The position numbers and the translations under genes were made by a program. Shown here one piece after another: positions 37,501-47,183 of a DNA stretch of 64,000 bases. This DNA is from Lineus longissimus (taxonomy: Eukaryota; Nemertea; Pilidiophora; Heteronemertea; Lineidae). Each line of letters opens with the position of its first letter. The first letter of the stretch is position 1. The notes under the pieces were generated by a model that had not been told where the DNA came from, did no database searches, and worked only from the letters and a program-made list of their open reading frames with translations. The DNA is taken from positions 23,389,501 to 23,453,500 of the forward strand of contig NC_088308.1 in assembly GCF_910592395.1 (NCBI RefSeq), in the 5' to 3' direction.

Positions 37501-40500
37501 CGATTTAAGTCTCGCGTTGCAGTCATGATTGATTGAAATCAACAATTCCTTCATTAATGGATTTTTCTGCTTCTATGACAGTGGGGATTAGGATTTAGCT
37601 TCAAATTTGTATAGTGTGAGAGGGTTTTCTTTTCTAAATCTTGTTTTGTTTCAAATTTAAGACTGAAAGGCAGCATACGGCAATACGAGCAGAGTGACCA
37701 GAAATCAAAACAAGTCGTTTTCATCCAACTTGAGACATTTGGCATATGAATAATATTTGACAGCAGGTTCCTACCTTCCACCAATATTCATCAGTGATGG
37801 TACCTTGGTGTTTAGTCGAATCATTTTAAGAACCCTACAATTTCAACAACCTGAACAAGTATTCTTGAAAATTGTACCATGCATAAGGCCTGGTGTCCAA
37901 TGTACACATCTTGACTATAACATCACTACACCGTTTGTAAGCCACGGTGTTTCGAAAAGTGTAAAAGATATTGAGCACACTTCAAAACTCTACTTGAGGT
38001 GCTCCACCAGCACACGGCCAAAAGAAGGTGTGTCAGTAATGTAATTGCTATCAGCAATAAGGCAATTAGGGAAGTTTGATATCACTTTCGGCGATGGAGA
38101 TCACTCATCCAACAGACTTCAAGGGCCATGGTCACTTGAACTGCCCACACACTCATTGCTTCACAGTAAAAAAACAAGTATGAGACAATGACTAGACATC
38201 TGATGTTTGCCAAAATGGATTGATTTTTATAGCAGTAATGCAAAAAGACATTGGGCACTTTTTGTAATCAAATGCACTACCATGTTGGGGTGTACAAATT
38301 TGGGTCCGTACATTGTTCTCATACACCATGCGCAGCAATCAAGCTATACTTGGCATGAGGTGAATATTGATTATATCGCCATGCAAGCTCAATAGCGCCA
38401 ATCAATCACATTCCATACATAAATGAAATCCTCAACAGCCCCAACCCAGTTTTTTCTCTCTAAATTGCACAGACAGAGTCAACATTTAGCTGATCACCAC
38501 TCTGTGCAGACAAAACCCTGAGGTTTGATTCCTGGCCTGGTCGCATGTAGCCAAGTTCAACCAGAACATGCCATGTCAACAGGAATTGCTTCCAGGTACT
38601 GCAGTTCGATTTTCAACTTTAGGTGAAGAGAACAATCAGAGACCAAGCTAAACATTTTTGAAAAGACCTCTAAAACAGTTATTCACAAGCGGACACTATA
38701 AGCTGACTTGACACTTTTGATATTTCCCCTCTACTTGCCAGTCAAAACGTAATGCGAATTCCATGTTCAATGATATCCAGAACAATTTCTTGTGTGACAG
38801 GTCATTGGTGACAACTCAATACCTTTCATTCACACATTGGTAATAAACTATTCCGAAAATCAGGCTGGCAATATCAATTTGAATGATTTGTTGATTCAGA
38901 TGTGAAATACATCAGTTACAAAGTCCTTTTCAACGGGCAATTGCTTCAGAAAGTGATAATTTGACAAGTCTTTTACTATCACAGACCATTTAAAGTCAAT
39001 GCTCAGTCGTCTAGGCATTTTCCAGTGATATCTTCACACATAGATCAACTTTTCTGATGCCTTGAGTAGATTTGGACAGAATCTTAGAAATGACTCGAGG
39101 TATACTTACTTTATTTGATGCTGAATCTGTGGCTTGGAATTTTAATTCATATTGATCTTTCGTCTGAAATGATTAAGAGTATAAGACATAGTCAGAAATG
39201 ACCAGGGACTTTTGGGCTCGGTTCTGCGATAGTCAGCTAGGTAGTGACTTCAAACAAAGCTGGTCAATTTTTTAGTGAGTTTCCCACTTTTCCAAAGCAT
39301 GAACTCTAAGATTGTGTCTCTGCTGTGATTTTCACTCATACTATATCAACTCAAAAGACTGATATATCCCCTTCTGTACTTTCTTAACGCCCCAGATGAT
39401 CAACAAACCATTAAATCCCAGGTGTTAATCATATTTTTACTAGGATATAATAAGCGGTGATGGCCAAACCAAACATCCACAGAGTCCGGCCACAACATGA
39501 AGCAGAGCGGATAAGAACTCCAATTGGAAAGAATCAAAACTAGATCAAATCAATTATCATCGAACAGAAACTTACCTCTCTATCTAACTTCTTTTTCAAT
39601 TTGACTTGGGCAGTTAATTTGCCTGTCTGCACCAGTGTTACCAGCTCATTTGTGTCAGGGCTTAAGGGATCTGTGGAAAACGTCACTCGACTATCATCAC
39701 TATCACGGGCAGTTAAGGTGAAGAGAACTTTGCCTGGAAGACAAAAAATTTAATTTTAGGGAAAAGCTTGAAGTCAGACTGAGTCAAAGTCAAAAGTGCT
39801 GTCAACAGCACAGTCGTGACATACACTGTCAGCTCTTTCTGAATAAAATACTCAGTAGTTGACCAGACTAAGTCTTCGGTCATGCCCATGTATCAAGTAA
39901 TTGACATGGTAACATGAGGCAAAATTGCAAAATTGAGTTTGACATGGGGATGTTATGGCTTTGTTGAAATCGCAGAGTTGTAATTCCCTTTAAAAACAAT
40001 ACGTTTGTTAACTTGAATTCAAAATTCAAAATAATGGAGAAGACTAATTTGTTTAGTTGTTTTCAGCAGTTTCTCATCCAACCACCCTGGTCAATAATTA
40101 TCCACTTACCCACAGGTATATTTTCATACTCTGTAACTGGGGCATTCGGCCCTATGATTGTTGGTGGGTTGTTACTTGAGACTGAAAAGGATGAAGATCA
40201 AGCATGAGGTTTAATATTTCGAGATGCTTGGTCAGAAGACATATATATCTTGTGCCTATGTGTCGGAGCTTGCCATCCAAGTGGATCTATGTGTTTCCAA
40301 TGTCACTATAAGTGCATAATAACATTGTAGGTCAGTGCTTTGGACAGAGAAGAGTCATCTGTATATTTAGGCTTGCAGATCAACACATTAGAACAGATTA
40401 GAAGTTTCATCTTTTTCTTTTAATGCAATTTCTTTAGAACAGAAGAGGATTGGTACCTTCATGTATTTCTTTACAAAGTATTTCATATCCGCTAATTTTT

Positions 40501-43500
40501 TAATATACGACTGTTGAGAAAACCTGTCTAGAGTAACCCAGATCTTATTGTTATACAAAATACAAGTACCACCAATACCACCCAGTTCCACAGTTATCAA
40601 GTTAGACTAGTTAGACACCAGGACTCAAATTTACGTAAGGCTACTGCTGCCATGGTCGTTGCGCCCTCTAAAATCTCCTTTCACACTTTCAAATACCCAT
40701 GTCAAAATGTCATGGCTCTGAAATGGGTTCCCTAAGCAACCCAGTTAAACAGAACAACTAATATATTTTAAAAGCAAATCATCCGAATGCTAGCTGTAAT
40801 TTACAAGAATAAGCAACTTATTTACAGCAACTGCTAAAACCATTGTGCAGTTTGACACCACACAACATCAGTCAAAACGAGTTTCAGAAGAAATGTTGAG
40901 CCCAGGGTATCAGTGTGTCCATAATCATTATGAAACAAGGCTGAACATTTAAGTTAATACATTTTACATTTTGCACCAACTGGCATGGAGCAAATATTTT
41001 GAATGAATTAAGCAGTTACTCATTATTCAATATTTGACACTCTCCATCACATGGTGAAATATGTTTTCTTGAAGTTCAATATGCACAATATCGAGAATGT
41101 GTGATATTCAAACTGAATTATCACCGAATTTTTTGAGAACTTTGAATATGCTTGTTTTGAAAATGAACTAAAATATGGTGAAAATTACTGTAATAATGTA
41201 TATAGAGATAATAAATGTGAATTAATTCAAAAGTTAGGCGTAATTTTGTGTAATACCGGGTGTACAGTTGAAGTGTACATAATAACAAGTGGAAGAGTGT
41301 TGGTATCTTGGTTGGTGAACTTTTGATTATTACTGTATTCACTCAATTAAGTGCACACTTACAGCCACTAAAGTGTTTTCTGTTACCATGTGTGTAAGTG
41401 TTAAACGTTTGATCATTGTGCATCAGCACTTATTTTCTGTTACCATGGGTGCCTTAGGGTAAGTGTGGTAAATCTGACTGTTGTGCATAGCATGCAATAC
41501 TATTCTCATCGAGTCAGAAGTGATGTATCCCTTGCTGCGCAACAGGACCTTATATAATCTTGTCCGTCACACAGACTCAGTCATAGGTACAATCATAATG
41601 TTGGATGAATGTTACAATACAAGAACATAGCAAATTATAAACACTTCGATAGCAAATTATACAAAGCTAAGTCATTATTTAGAACTGGAGTTAGCAGAAT
41701 GGATCTATTGTTTTAGTGGGACAGAACAGAACTGCATACGAGGGACAGTAAAACATTTTTACCCGACACACTGACAAGCTCAGGGTTTCTATGAATCTAT
41801 CCTAAGCAAATCTGTGGTTGACAACATAACTGGAGACATTGCCTTTTCTCTGAAACTGGACATTTACTTACTACATGCACTCGATTAACATCTGCAGTAT
41901 TGCCTATCACAACTCACGCTGACCGTAAATGGGCAAATACCCCAGTCAGTAAACAAATTTACAAAAATTCTAACTACAAGTACAAGTATTTGCAGACAAG
42001 AATAAAGCAGATTTAAGTAATTAAAAATTGGGTCTTGTAGAAAGCTAATATATGCTGGCATCAGACTGACCAGTCCACCTGAAAATAATCAAATCAATGT
42101 GGTGATCAATTAGTTGTTAGTGGTTGCATGCTGAAAGTACATGTAAGAGGAGAAAGTAGAACACAAGCAGATTAGGGCGGAGTGGTTTCAGTTTTGAAGA
42201 CAAAGCCATATATCATATTTCTGTGTTCTAAGAACCATTTACTATCATATTGGCTGATGTCAATGACAAAACATATCTATAGAAGGAGATTTAGCCATGA
42301 CAACAAGATGATTGACAATGTGATAGGAAAGGGGCTGCTAATTGGTTATTTAAGGTGTTGTCATGGTTACATTGCAGGTTGCAGCGTCTAAAATCACTTG
42401 TTTGCAGAGCGCTTCAGGGAACCCGCAGATGAGGGCCAACAACTGAATCGTAGTTAAGGGTGACAGCAATTATTTTGTCATACAATCACATGGCTTTAGC
42501 GTAGTTGAATGATTGAAACCTCTTCAACCATTTACTTTAAACTTGTTCTCTTCTCCAAAACCAGAACCACTCCGACCAGCTGTTAAAAATAAGGGATGTG
42601 CTCATCTAGAAACCAAATATACTAGTTAATTACATGTGAGTCTATACACACTACCAACCTTGTCCTTGCACTGCAACACAGTTCCAAATAGATCAAGTGA
42701 TGTGAACACAGGCGTTTCATGCAAAATAAAACATAGACCACCACATATGAAAACCATGCAGGACATAAACATCTATGTGACATCACATATTCTATGAAGT
42801 GAGCATTGGACTGTTGTTGAAACCATGCATCTATGAGATACATATAATATTAATGGCAAAAAGACAAATATTGGTCCAGCAATTTAACCAGGTGCAAGGT
42901 CCCACGTCAGTCCTATCACAATAAAAAAAACATCCCGGGCTCGCACATCAAGCTCCACCTTAGACCACTGATGACTTTGAGCATAATTGTAGCAGTTTGA
43001 TCATGTGACTTCACATGTCTCAGGACATGATGGTCATGGCCTGATGAGAAACAGGATGTTCAATGCATTAGCATTACAAGTATCTCCCGCTTAGTATTGA
43101 AAATCTATGAATATTAATGTTGAGTTTGGTAATGCAGGTTACAATATGTATGACATTGACAGAACTACAGCTGCTTCATTATCATTTAAAAGCTGCACTC
43201 AGGAATGTTAACTGGGATTGAAACTGTCTTTCATCAACATACAGTACATCACCAGGGGCCGAATGAATAAAACGGCCAATAAAATGTTACCTCAAAGAAA
43301 AAACAAAGAAACTTTGGGGTACAAAATGACAGGGCATCAAAAGTACAGAGAGTCAGAAAGAAAAAAGCTGTTTTTAAAAATTTATCAAGCTTTCAAGATC
43401 GCCATGATATTTAGAAAAGAATACTATTATCTTTTGTAGCCACGTACCTTACGAGTGGCACTGCCAATTTTGTAGACCAATCTAAATGTTTCTAAAAGTT

Positions 43501-46500
43501 TCTAATGTGAGCCTTTTTTAAAAATCATTCGCAGGTGAAATTTTTTTAGCAATGAGTGAGTCACCAGTGCGACACCCCATTCTGAAGGATTTTGAGAAGG
43601 CAAAAACTAACCTACCCATAGACCAATTGAGATGAGTAAAGTGTTCTTTCGAAAGAGGTCAAGATAGATATGGCAAGCAACCTTGCAGAATGAGGAGTAT
43701 TTTGACTCAATTCTGTTGAGATTTGCAACACACTGGTCTTTGAGTGCACCAATTTAGTTGGCAAAGTTTCTTCGCATGAGCAAAATATCATTGAAAGAAG
43801 AGTTCAGTAGCCAAACTTCTTGTTCATAGATAATTTATAGTGTTCAAAGCATAGAGTGGCACAAGTCAAGTAAGGCAGTACACGTACATGTACAGTACAT
43901 GCACAGTTTCAAAGCTAATTCACAGGCACGATTGTATGATTATGAAAAATAACATATAAAAAAATTGAAATTTTCTGGAACTTTTGATAATTTACATTTA
44001 GCAGTTTGGCCATTAAGCAAGACAGGTGAGGAAACTCCATTACCAATGGGACTGAGGCCCAGAACTGAAGAATAAAGAATATATCATGTATGTAGTGTAA
44101 CGAGATAATTTGTTCACTGGAGTAGTCACATACAACATCCCATCATAGCAAAATTCACAGATTCTTTACTTAATAATTCTGTTCTGAGCTGAGCGACCTG
44201 AGGCATGCCAGACAAAATGGTTAACAGGGTTTAAGGAAAGCTTGTGAACAGCGTTTTCATGCGATAAGGGATGTTACTGGTGACTATGTACTGTCATGTT
44301 TTCGAAAAAGAATGTGTACAAACTACAACATACATGTAGGAAATAAGATCTGGTCAAAATGTGAATAAGACGGAGTGTCACACCTTTGGCCGAGAAATTG
44401 CGTTAACAAATCTCATTAGCGCTAGTGTCCTGAGACTCTTGTTACCTAGATACCATTTTTATAACACCATCGATAATTTATGATCATTGCATGCTATGAT
44501 GAATGATCGTGCATAGATGTGCATGGGCTTGTACATTCAAAGGGGCTATCCTCGGCCCTCGATGCCTCCTGGCAACTTTATCTACTGATGATCCCCAAAC
44601 AGCTGTGTTTTGGGATGTGTTTTTTATAACGAATTCGATCCAAAGCTGTTTTTGACATTCTAATATCCATCAGGTCATCGTCATCCTTATGCACCTAACA
44701 AATGTATGGCAATATCAGGAATTGGCAGATGTCAGATTGTGGAATATTATCATCAAAGTCATGTGTAACCATGTCATTTTCACCAGACAGGGCAAACATA
44801 ACTTCATAAGTCAAACTTTCAGAAATGCAAATTTAACTTCTGTATTGCTGTGCATGTCTAGCTCAGACGAATCATTGGGAACAGGCTGGAATCAAGCAAA
44901 GACCAAGAGTGGGTCACTGCAAGAGTGGGTCACTGCAAGTCCACTGTGCCTCAATATTTGTGAAAATTTGGCAAAAATTAGCTTAATACCTGGTTCTTGA
45001 AAATGAATTCATGTTTGCTATTCTCATTCTTACCAAATAAATGATGCATGAAAGGCAGCATCAGTTTGAGGAAATTGAAATAAAAGCTGTTGTTGGAAAA
45101 AAGAGAGCCCTCCAATATTGTTCAGAGGACTTTTAATTGGGACACCCTGGAGAATTGCAACCTAAGGATTGATAAGAGAAAGAAATGAGGAGAAAGAGAA
45201 AATAGAGGAAAGAAGACCAGAAGTTCGAACTATCTCCAACTTATAAAATCAGAATAAAGAGTTCTCTTTCATGAGCATGCAACATCTCACAAGGCTGAAA
45301 CAAGATTGTTTATCACTATCAGCTGCATGCAAAGATGTTCAAATCAAAAGACTTTTTGAAATATCACGAGTTGAAATAGTTTCAATGGGCATGCACCACA
45401 AGCCAATAGACATCAGGAGTTGACAGACTCACCATGCTTATGGATAATATCTTTAGAAGAGACTGAGATGAGAGAGGAAGAAGACAGATAAGAGACTATG
45501 TTGTTCTGAAGATTCATCAGATCATCCACGTGAACTATCAAGGATCATTGCCACTTCAACCTTTAGGCCATGCTTGTTGAAAGGGAGCAAGTCAGTCTGC
45601 ATATCGAACAAACCCTTGACAGATCAAGATCGAACAAAGAACGTTTGGAAGACTAGAAAAGAAGAGAATTTGGTAAACAGTCTCCACAATTTCTGTCATC
45701 TGAAACATCAGCATGATTTAGACATGGACATGTACTGCAATCGGCTTGCTTTTAAAGGTTGTGTCACTGTTGTGAATTGCATCTTGCCTCAAAATGAGTA
45801 TACAGCTGTTTTGATTTACAATTACATCGTAAACATTTATCAAGTCTACACAGATGACAGTTTATGACTTGCACTTATTTTGATATATTTTCTTTCAGAT
45901 TAGATGATGAATATGCCAATATGATACTGCTGTCCAATTTATTGCGCTGCTGGTTTTACTGAAGAAGTCATTAGATTCCTGTTGTAGTGACAACAAAATC
46001 AATCACAGCAATTACGATCCTGAAAACAAGTAACATATGGCCTGAACAAATTCCACACATTCTTTTTCCAGTGGCGAAATCTGTGATAGTTTGACTGGCC
46101 ATATGCCACTCAGCAGCATGTTACCACTTTGTCTTTGTCGTTATCTCATGAAAGAATACAGCGATGTGGTCTTTAAAGCTCCATTGTTTGAAAACATAAA
46201 GAAACAGCAGGACCTGATCAGAAAGAACGTATCAATGTTTTACATTCAATCATAACAATGGCATGGACTGCGATCAGAGCAGCGGATACTCAACTGGTCA
46301 CAACTGACAGGAATATATATCAAGTCAATCAAGATGGGCTCAGATTCTATGTAGACGCAATTAAGCCATTTGAGAGACGCCTCTATGAAAGGCCTGTCTT
46401 ACATGAAATAGGCCTAGGTGTAAGAGATGCGTCTCAACATGCTATTGGGCCTATGGCATCAACACAGTATCTTTGAACCATCAGTCCACAGATCATCAGA

Positions 46501-47183
46501 TATCATGCATGTCATGTGGACATTAGAAAAATCAGCTGACAAACCAGGTGGCTTATCACTTTCTCATTTAATTTTGCACTACAACGCGATAAAAAATAAC
46601 GCAACAACCTGAAACCTTTCAAACCTACTTTGAAGTCTCATCTCTTAAAAAAGTTACGGGTGGCCATTTATAATTTATGTTGCTAGAGCAACCATTTCAA
46701 TGCAAATAGTGGGCATTCTAAAGTTGTCAGGGAGATTTATTGATCTGGAAGGCAGGGGACTTTTCATTCACTCAAACTTTTATAAGATGTAAGATGAGAC
46801 CATGCATTGCTGTAAAATGGAAACATAAGACTAGTAGGTATTTCATAGTGTTACTACAAAATTTATAATTTCCTCGAATCACATGCATCAGAATATCAAT
46901 AGGAATCATTATTTAGCTATTGACCAATATACTGGGAACAAATGTCCACTAAAATCAATTTAGTGAATGCTGTGAAAATTAAAGGAAAATGTCGCAATAC
47001 ATGCAGTAAAAACTACCAACTAATGACAAAATTCAAAGTGCCTGAAACATATAGCAAGGCACAATGTCAGTAAAGCACAGGACAACTCATGCAGAATAAA
47101 AAATATCAATATATCTTACCTCTTGTGACCAGGCATAAGAATGCAGCAATTCCTATTAGAACATCTTTGTACAATGGAACCAT
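7250..47183 (-). CDS. CDH23-like: Cadherin-23-like cell-surface cadherin, complete coding sequence
   Basis: Core exons in coding order: 47120-47183, 40110-40181, 39576-39733, 39110-39163, 34986-35072, 34666-34752, 34001-34111, 33714-33758, 32085-32213, 31774-31852, 31268-31386, 30533-30898, 30111-30275, 29812-29879, 28337-28595, 27771-28007, 26962-27492, 26646-26784, 26136-26345, 25600-25904, 24763-25293, 24398-24589, 23984-24218, 23514-23654, 23009-23238, 22497-22751, 22117-22205, 21890-21976, 21476-21544, 21126-21192, 20738-20865, 20536-20576, 19667-20278, 18671-18734, 15293-15355, 13498-14013, 7250-7574. These sum to 6930 nt, giving 2309 residues with no phase conflict. Eleven optional tail exons would add 179. 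The order is signal peptide, 14 EC repeats, MAD, one TM helix and cytoplasmic tail. EC1-3, the last seven ECs, MAD, the tail MPxTN/NPxWL block and a PDZ-ligand C-terminus all parallel vertebrate cadherin-23, which has 27 ECs. A likely role is Ca-dependent adhesion or linkage with PDZ scaffolds. Confidence 0.88.
7575..8908 (-). other. Last intron of the cadherin-23-like gene
   Basis: No further phase-2/2 exon with a good donor was found. Overlapping ORFs of 91 and 118 codons at 8325-8896 carry no recognisable domain and have no fitting splice sites. Confidence 0.5.
8909..8929 (-). CDS. Cassette microexon k (21 nt) of the cadherin tail
   Basis: Phase 2/2, encoding TKPIND. CTTTCAG acceptor and GTGAGG donor. 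Short, so the call rests on its splice sites and on phase agreement with the other array members. Confidence 0.45.
10146..10196 (-). CDS. Cassette exon j (51 nt), C-[S/T]-L family
   Basis: Phase 2/2, encoding NGRCSLFDGSPALPPG. TTTTTCAG acceptor, GTGAGA donor. GRCSL is shared with exon h. Confidence 0.6.
10759..10806 (-). CDS. Cassette exon i (48 nt), C-x-P-x-C family
   Basis: Phase 2/2, encoding QLVCAPNCQTTSICS. TTTTCAG acceptor, GTGAGC donor. The C-x-P-N-C-x-T-x-x-I-C pattern matches exon g, and more loosely f. Confidence 0.65.
11199..11271 (+). tRNA. trnT-UGU: tRNA-Thr (anticodon UGU)
   Basis: A 73-nt cloverleaf. Acceptor arm GCCTCCA pairs with TGGGGGC with one G-T. The D arm has GCTC/GAGC. 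Anticodon stem CTGGT/ACCAG encloses loop CTTGTAA, with TGT at 11232-11234. T arm GAGAG-TTCAAAT-CTCTC holds the B box. No intron. A T5 run at 11275-11279 can terminate Pol III. The sequence closely resembles animal nuclear tRNA-Thr. It lies antisense in the cadherin intron between cassette exons h and i. Confidence 0.95.
11402..11440 (-). CDS. Cassette exon h (39 nt), C-[S/T]-L family
   Basis: Phase 2/2, encoding LGRCSLADISLD. Acceptor ATTTTCAG, donor GTGAGC. Shares GRCSL with exon j and its length and cysteine position with exon e. Confidence 0.6.
11710..11754 (-). CDS. Cassette exon g (45 nt), C-x-P-x-C family
   Basis: Phase 2/2 with the acceptor at 11755-11756, encoding THCLPNCGTYDICR. Donor GTGAGG. 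The pyrimidine tract before the acceptor is poor, so it may be weakly used or decaying. A CTGATATC stretch shared with exon f lies just upstream of the acceptor, as if the duplicated exon had once been longer. Confidence 0.5.
12078..12134 (-). CDS. Cassette exon f (57 nt), C-x-P-x-C family
   Basis: Phase 2/2, encoding TDIFRDCLPDCKTQSYCT. Donor GTGAGG, acceptor TTCTTTCAG-like. The DCLPDCKTQSYC core is related to exons g and i: a 16-base stretch around CTGTTTxCCAxATTGT differs from exon g at only two bases. Confidence 0.65.
12479..12517 (-). CDS. Cassette exon e (39 nt), C-[S/T]-L family
   Basis: Phase 2/2, encoding DEHCTLYRPSSP. TTTCAG acceptor. The donor GTTAGC is the only one in the array that is not GTGAG. 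Same length and cysteine position as exon h. Confidence 0.5.
12856..12906 (-). CDS. Cassette exon d (51 nt) of the cadherin tail
   Basis: Phase 2/2 and open, encoding PVPTAPYSFPTWTAFS. Acceptor TTCATAG, donor GTGAGT. Unlike its neighbours it has no cysteine. Confidence 0.55.
13235..13291 (-). CDS. Cassette exon c (57 nt) of the cadherin tail
   Basis: Using the acceptor with the better pyrimidine tract (CTTTCCAG), the exon is phase 2/2 and encodes NHISVASSIDEDYQCSIP. A second CAG 14 nt inside would give phase 1 and break the array frame, so the upstream acceptor is preferred. Donor GTGAGG. Confidence 0.55.
13498..14013 (-). CDS. CDH23-like: Histidine-rich tail exon (516 nt)
   Basis: Phase 2/2, encoding 171 whole codons. 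His is extremely frequent, in pairs and triplets within repeats of the type xxHHVVExH and VKEHHP, for example VKHHVVENHHVREHHHDNH, with alternating T, E, P and R. It is probably disordered, could chelate Zn or Cu, and would be pH-sensitive (inference). It is in frame with conserved tail exons on both sides and is symmetric, so it too could be skipped. No counterpart in vertebrate cadherin-23 that I recall. Confidence 0.8.
14645..14728 (-). CDS. Cassette exon b (84 nt) of the cadherin tail
   Basis: TTTTCAG acceptor and GTGAGG donor, phase 2/2, 27 whole codons. The product begins VCSTLSTGISSTRPLS and continues with the basic cluster RKRR and then IVYTYTEG. The basic cluster could bind membrane or act as a sorting or nuclear signal (inference). 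It is the largest of the small exons. Confidence 0.6.
14988..15032 (-). CDS. Cassette exon a (45 nt) of the cadherin tail
   Basis: A strong pyrimidine tract and CAG acceptor at 15033-15034, with a GTGAGA donor. Phase 2/2 and open, encoding VSLDSCIFIKNEPK. Skipping it keeps the frame between 15293 and 14728. Confidence 0.6.
15293..15355 (-). CDS. CDH23-like: Conserved tail exon with NPIWL motif
   Basis: A 63-nt exon, phase 2 on both sides, encoding SNPIWLETYQNNWAKEEDQD. It matches the GANPVWLDPF segment of vertebrate cadherin-23. Its donor is GTAAGAC; every recognised donor after it is GTGAG or GTTAG. It marks the upstream border of the cassette array. Confidence 0.85.
15356..18670 (-). other. 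3.3-kb intron before the conserved NPIWL exon
   Basis: It holds a weak 24-nt phase-2/2 candidate at 17498-17521 and a 155-codon open stretch at 17885-18352 that does not fit the phase pattern. Otherwise nothing is supported. Confidence 0.4.
18671..18734 (-). CDS. CDH23-like: Conserved tail exon with MPGTN motif
   Basis: A 64-nt exon, phase 1 in and phase 2 out, encoding SKESGLNRLEMPGTNLHTYE. It fits exactly between 19667 (phase 1) and 15355 (phase 2). Vertebrate cadherin-23 has an MPNTNKYSFDG block at the same place, directly before NPVWL. It is the last exon before a run of introns that are all phase 2. Confidence 0.85.
19667..20576 (-). CDS. CDH23-like: Juxtamembrane tail exons with Asn/Pro/Gly/Tyr repeats
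   Basis: Exon 20536-20576 gives KYKRKLRAATAMAF. Exon 19667-20278 gives 204 residues rich in N, Y, P, S, H and G, with degenerate repeats built on YPGNRNS, such as YPGNRNSYPGNQYSYHDN, and several EYP repeats. It is predicted to be disordered and I recognise no domain. Vertebrate cadherin-23 lacks this repeat block, as far as I recall. The plus-strand ORFs here are shadows. Confidence 0.85.
20738..20865 (-). CDS. CDH23-like: Transmembrane exon of the cadherin-23-like protein
   Basis: Residues about 1728-1770. A short charged stalk (VTEKDSVKDFK) leads into a single hydrophobic helix LALGLVAIILGIFLIVTCLI, followed by the stop-transfer cluster CFCCRRK. The four nearby cysteines are candidates for palmitoylation (inference). 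Confidence 0.95.
21126..22205 (-). CDS. CDH23-like: Membrane-adjacent (MAD28-like) domain exons
   Basis: The exons 22117-22205, 21890-21976, 21476-21544 and 21126-21192 encode about residues 1624-1727. The block starts IYMLNANQRLKGVF and contains TDLFFHAVNNSTGEIM and LIDQNYDDLIKFFNKYNI. These line up with the ferredoxin-like MAD28 of cadherin-23, whose counterparts include DDQRVKIV and IDENKEQLRNLFRNYNVL. This domain separates cadherin-23 and protocadherin-15 relatives from classical cadherins and is the main evidence for the family call. Confidence 0.85.
22497..27147 (-). CDS. CDH23-like: EC8-EC14 coding exons, matching cadherin-23 EC21-EC27
   Basis: Repeat by repeat, EC8 to EC14 show features of the last seven repeats of vertebrate cadherin-23. 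EC8 has an insertion before the FKIDPKTG strand. EC9 has NEWLNFTV where human has HWLNFTV. EC11 lacks LDRE. EC12 ends DDIDDNLPMF like the human EDIDDNEPLF. EC14 has AGVTRDTQV where human has AGVATDAKV, and ends with a FTVIAKDSAGH block and no calcium linker. The EC11-EC12 linker is DLNNNPP. EC13 has an extra stretch with RKRR. Confidence 0.85.
27148..30808 (-). CDS. CDH23-like: EC4-EC7 coding exons of the cadherin-23-like gene
   Basis: EC4 (about 366-487) ends EDANDNYP, EC5 (488-596) ends DQNDNPP, EC6 (597-707) ends DKNDNTP and EC7 (708-815) ends DVNNKPP. They carry the usual LDRE/LDYE and DxD calcium motifs, except that the EC7-EC8 linker reads DVNNK, which should weaken a calcium site. These four repeats stand where vertebrate cadherin-23 has about seventeen. 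I could not assign them one-to-one. Confidence 0.85.
29889..29986. repeat. 49-bp perfect tandem duplication in a cadherin intron
   Basis: Two exact copies, 29889-29937 and 29938-29986, of a unit beginning AGACAAAACTCTCATTCC. They lie next to the acceptor of exon 29812-29879. Identity of the copies implies a recent event, possibly polymorphic. Confidence 0.95.
30809..40181 (-). CDS. CDH23-like: EC1-EC3 coding exons of the cadherin-23-like gene
   Basis: EC1 covers about residues 22-133 and ends DVNDNAPEF. EC2 covers 133-252 and opens with PENTPVGTVIFDVTATDKD and GAGGSVTYKL, closely matching cadherin-23 EC2. The EC2-EC3 linker is DVQDTAP instead of DxNDN; human cadherin-23 has DVQDMDP at the same place. 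EC3 runs to about residue 365 and ends DVNDETP. In vertebrates EC1-2 form the handshake with protocadherin-15, so this is the most partner-specific part of the molecule. Confidence 0.85.
30918..30983. repeat. 33-bp imperfect tandem duplication
   Basis: Copies 30918-30950 and 30951-30983 share CTTTATGAATACACTGTGTG and differ at a few 3' bases. Located in the intron just before exon 30533-30898. Confidence 0.9.
32500..33600. other. Compositionally distinct intronic block
   Basis: About 1 kb inside the intron between exons 33714-33758 and 32085-32213 is C/A-rich on the plus strand with many AAC and CAA runs, unlike its AT-rich neighbours. It holds a 101-codon plus-strand ORF at 32660-32965 without a recognisable domain. 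An old inserted element is possible, but I saw no terminal repeats. Confidence 0.3.
35073..39109 (-). other. 4-kb intron within EC1
   Basis: EC1 reads continuously from exon 39110-39163 to 34986-35072, so no exon is missing. The intron contains a C17 homopolymer at 36463-36479 and a (TA)n run near 35271. No supported gene. Confidence 0.6.
40182..47119 (-). other. First coding intron, 6.9 kb
   Basis: Separates the signal peptide from EC1. A short tandem duplication with AGAGTGGGTCACTGCA units lies near 44906-44938. No other coding exon or RNA gene was found. Confidence 0.5.
47120..47183 (-). CDS. CDH23-like: Cadherin-23-like exon 1: start codon and signal peptide
   Basis: The ATG at 47181-47183 has A at -3 and G at +4. 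It opens 21 codons with a lysine near the start and the hydrophobic core VLIGIAAFLCLV, then a phase-1 GTAAG donor. That joins cleanly to the phase-1 acceptor at 40181, where the mature protein begins around SSNNPPTIIG. The 6.9-kb intron between them is the largest in the gene. Promoter and any 5' UTR exons upstream were not located. Confidence 0.75.
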
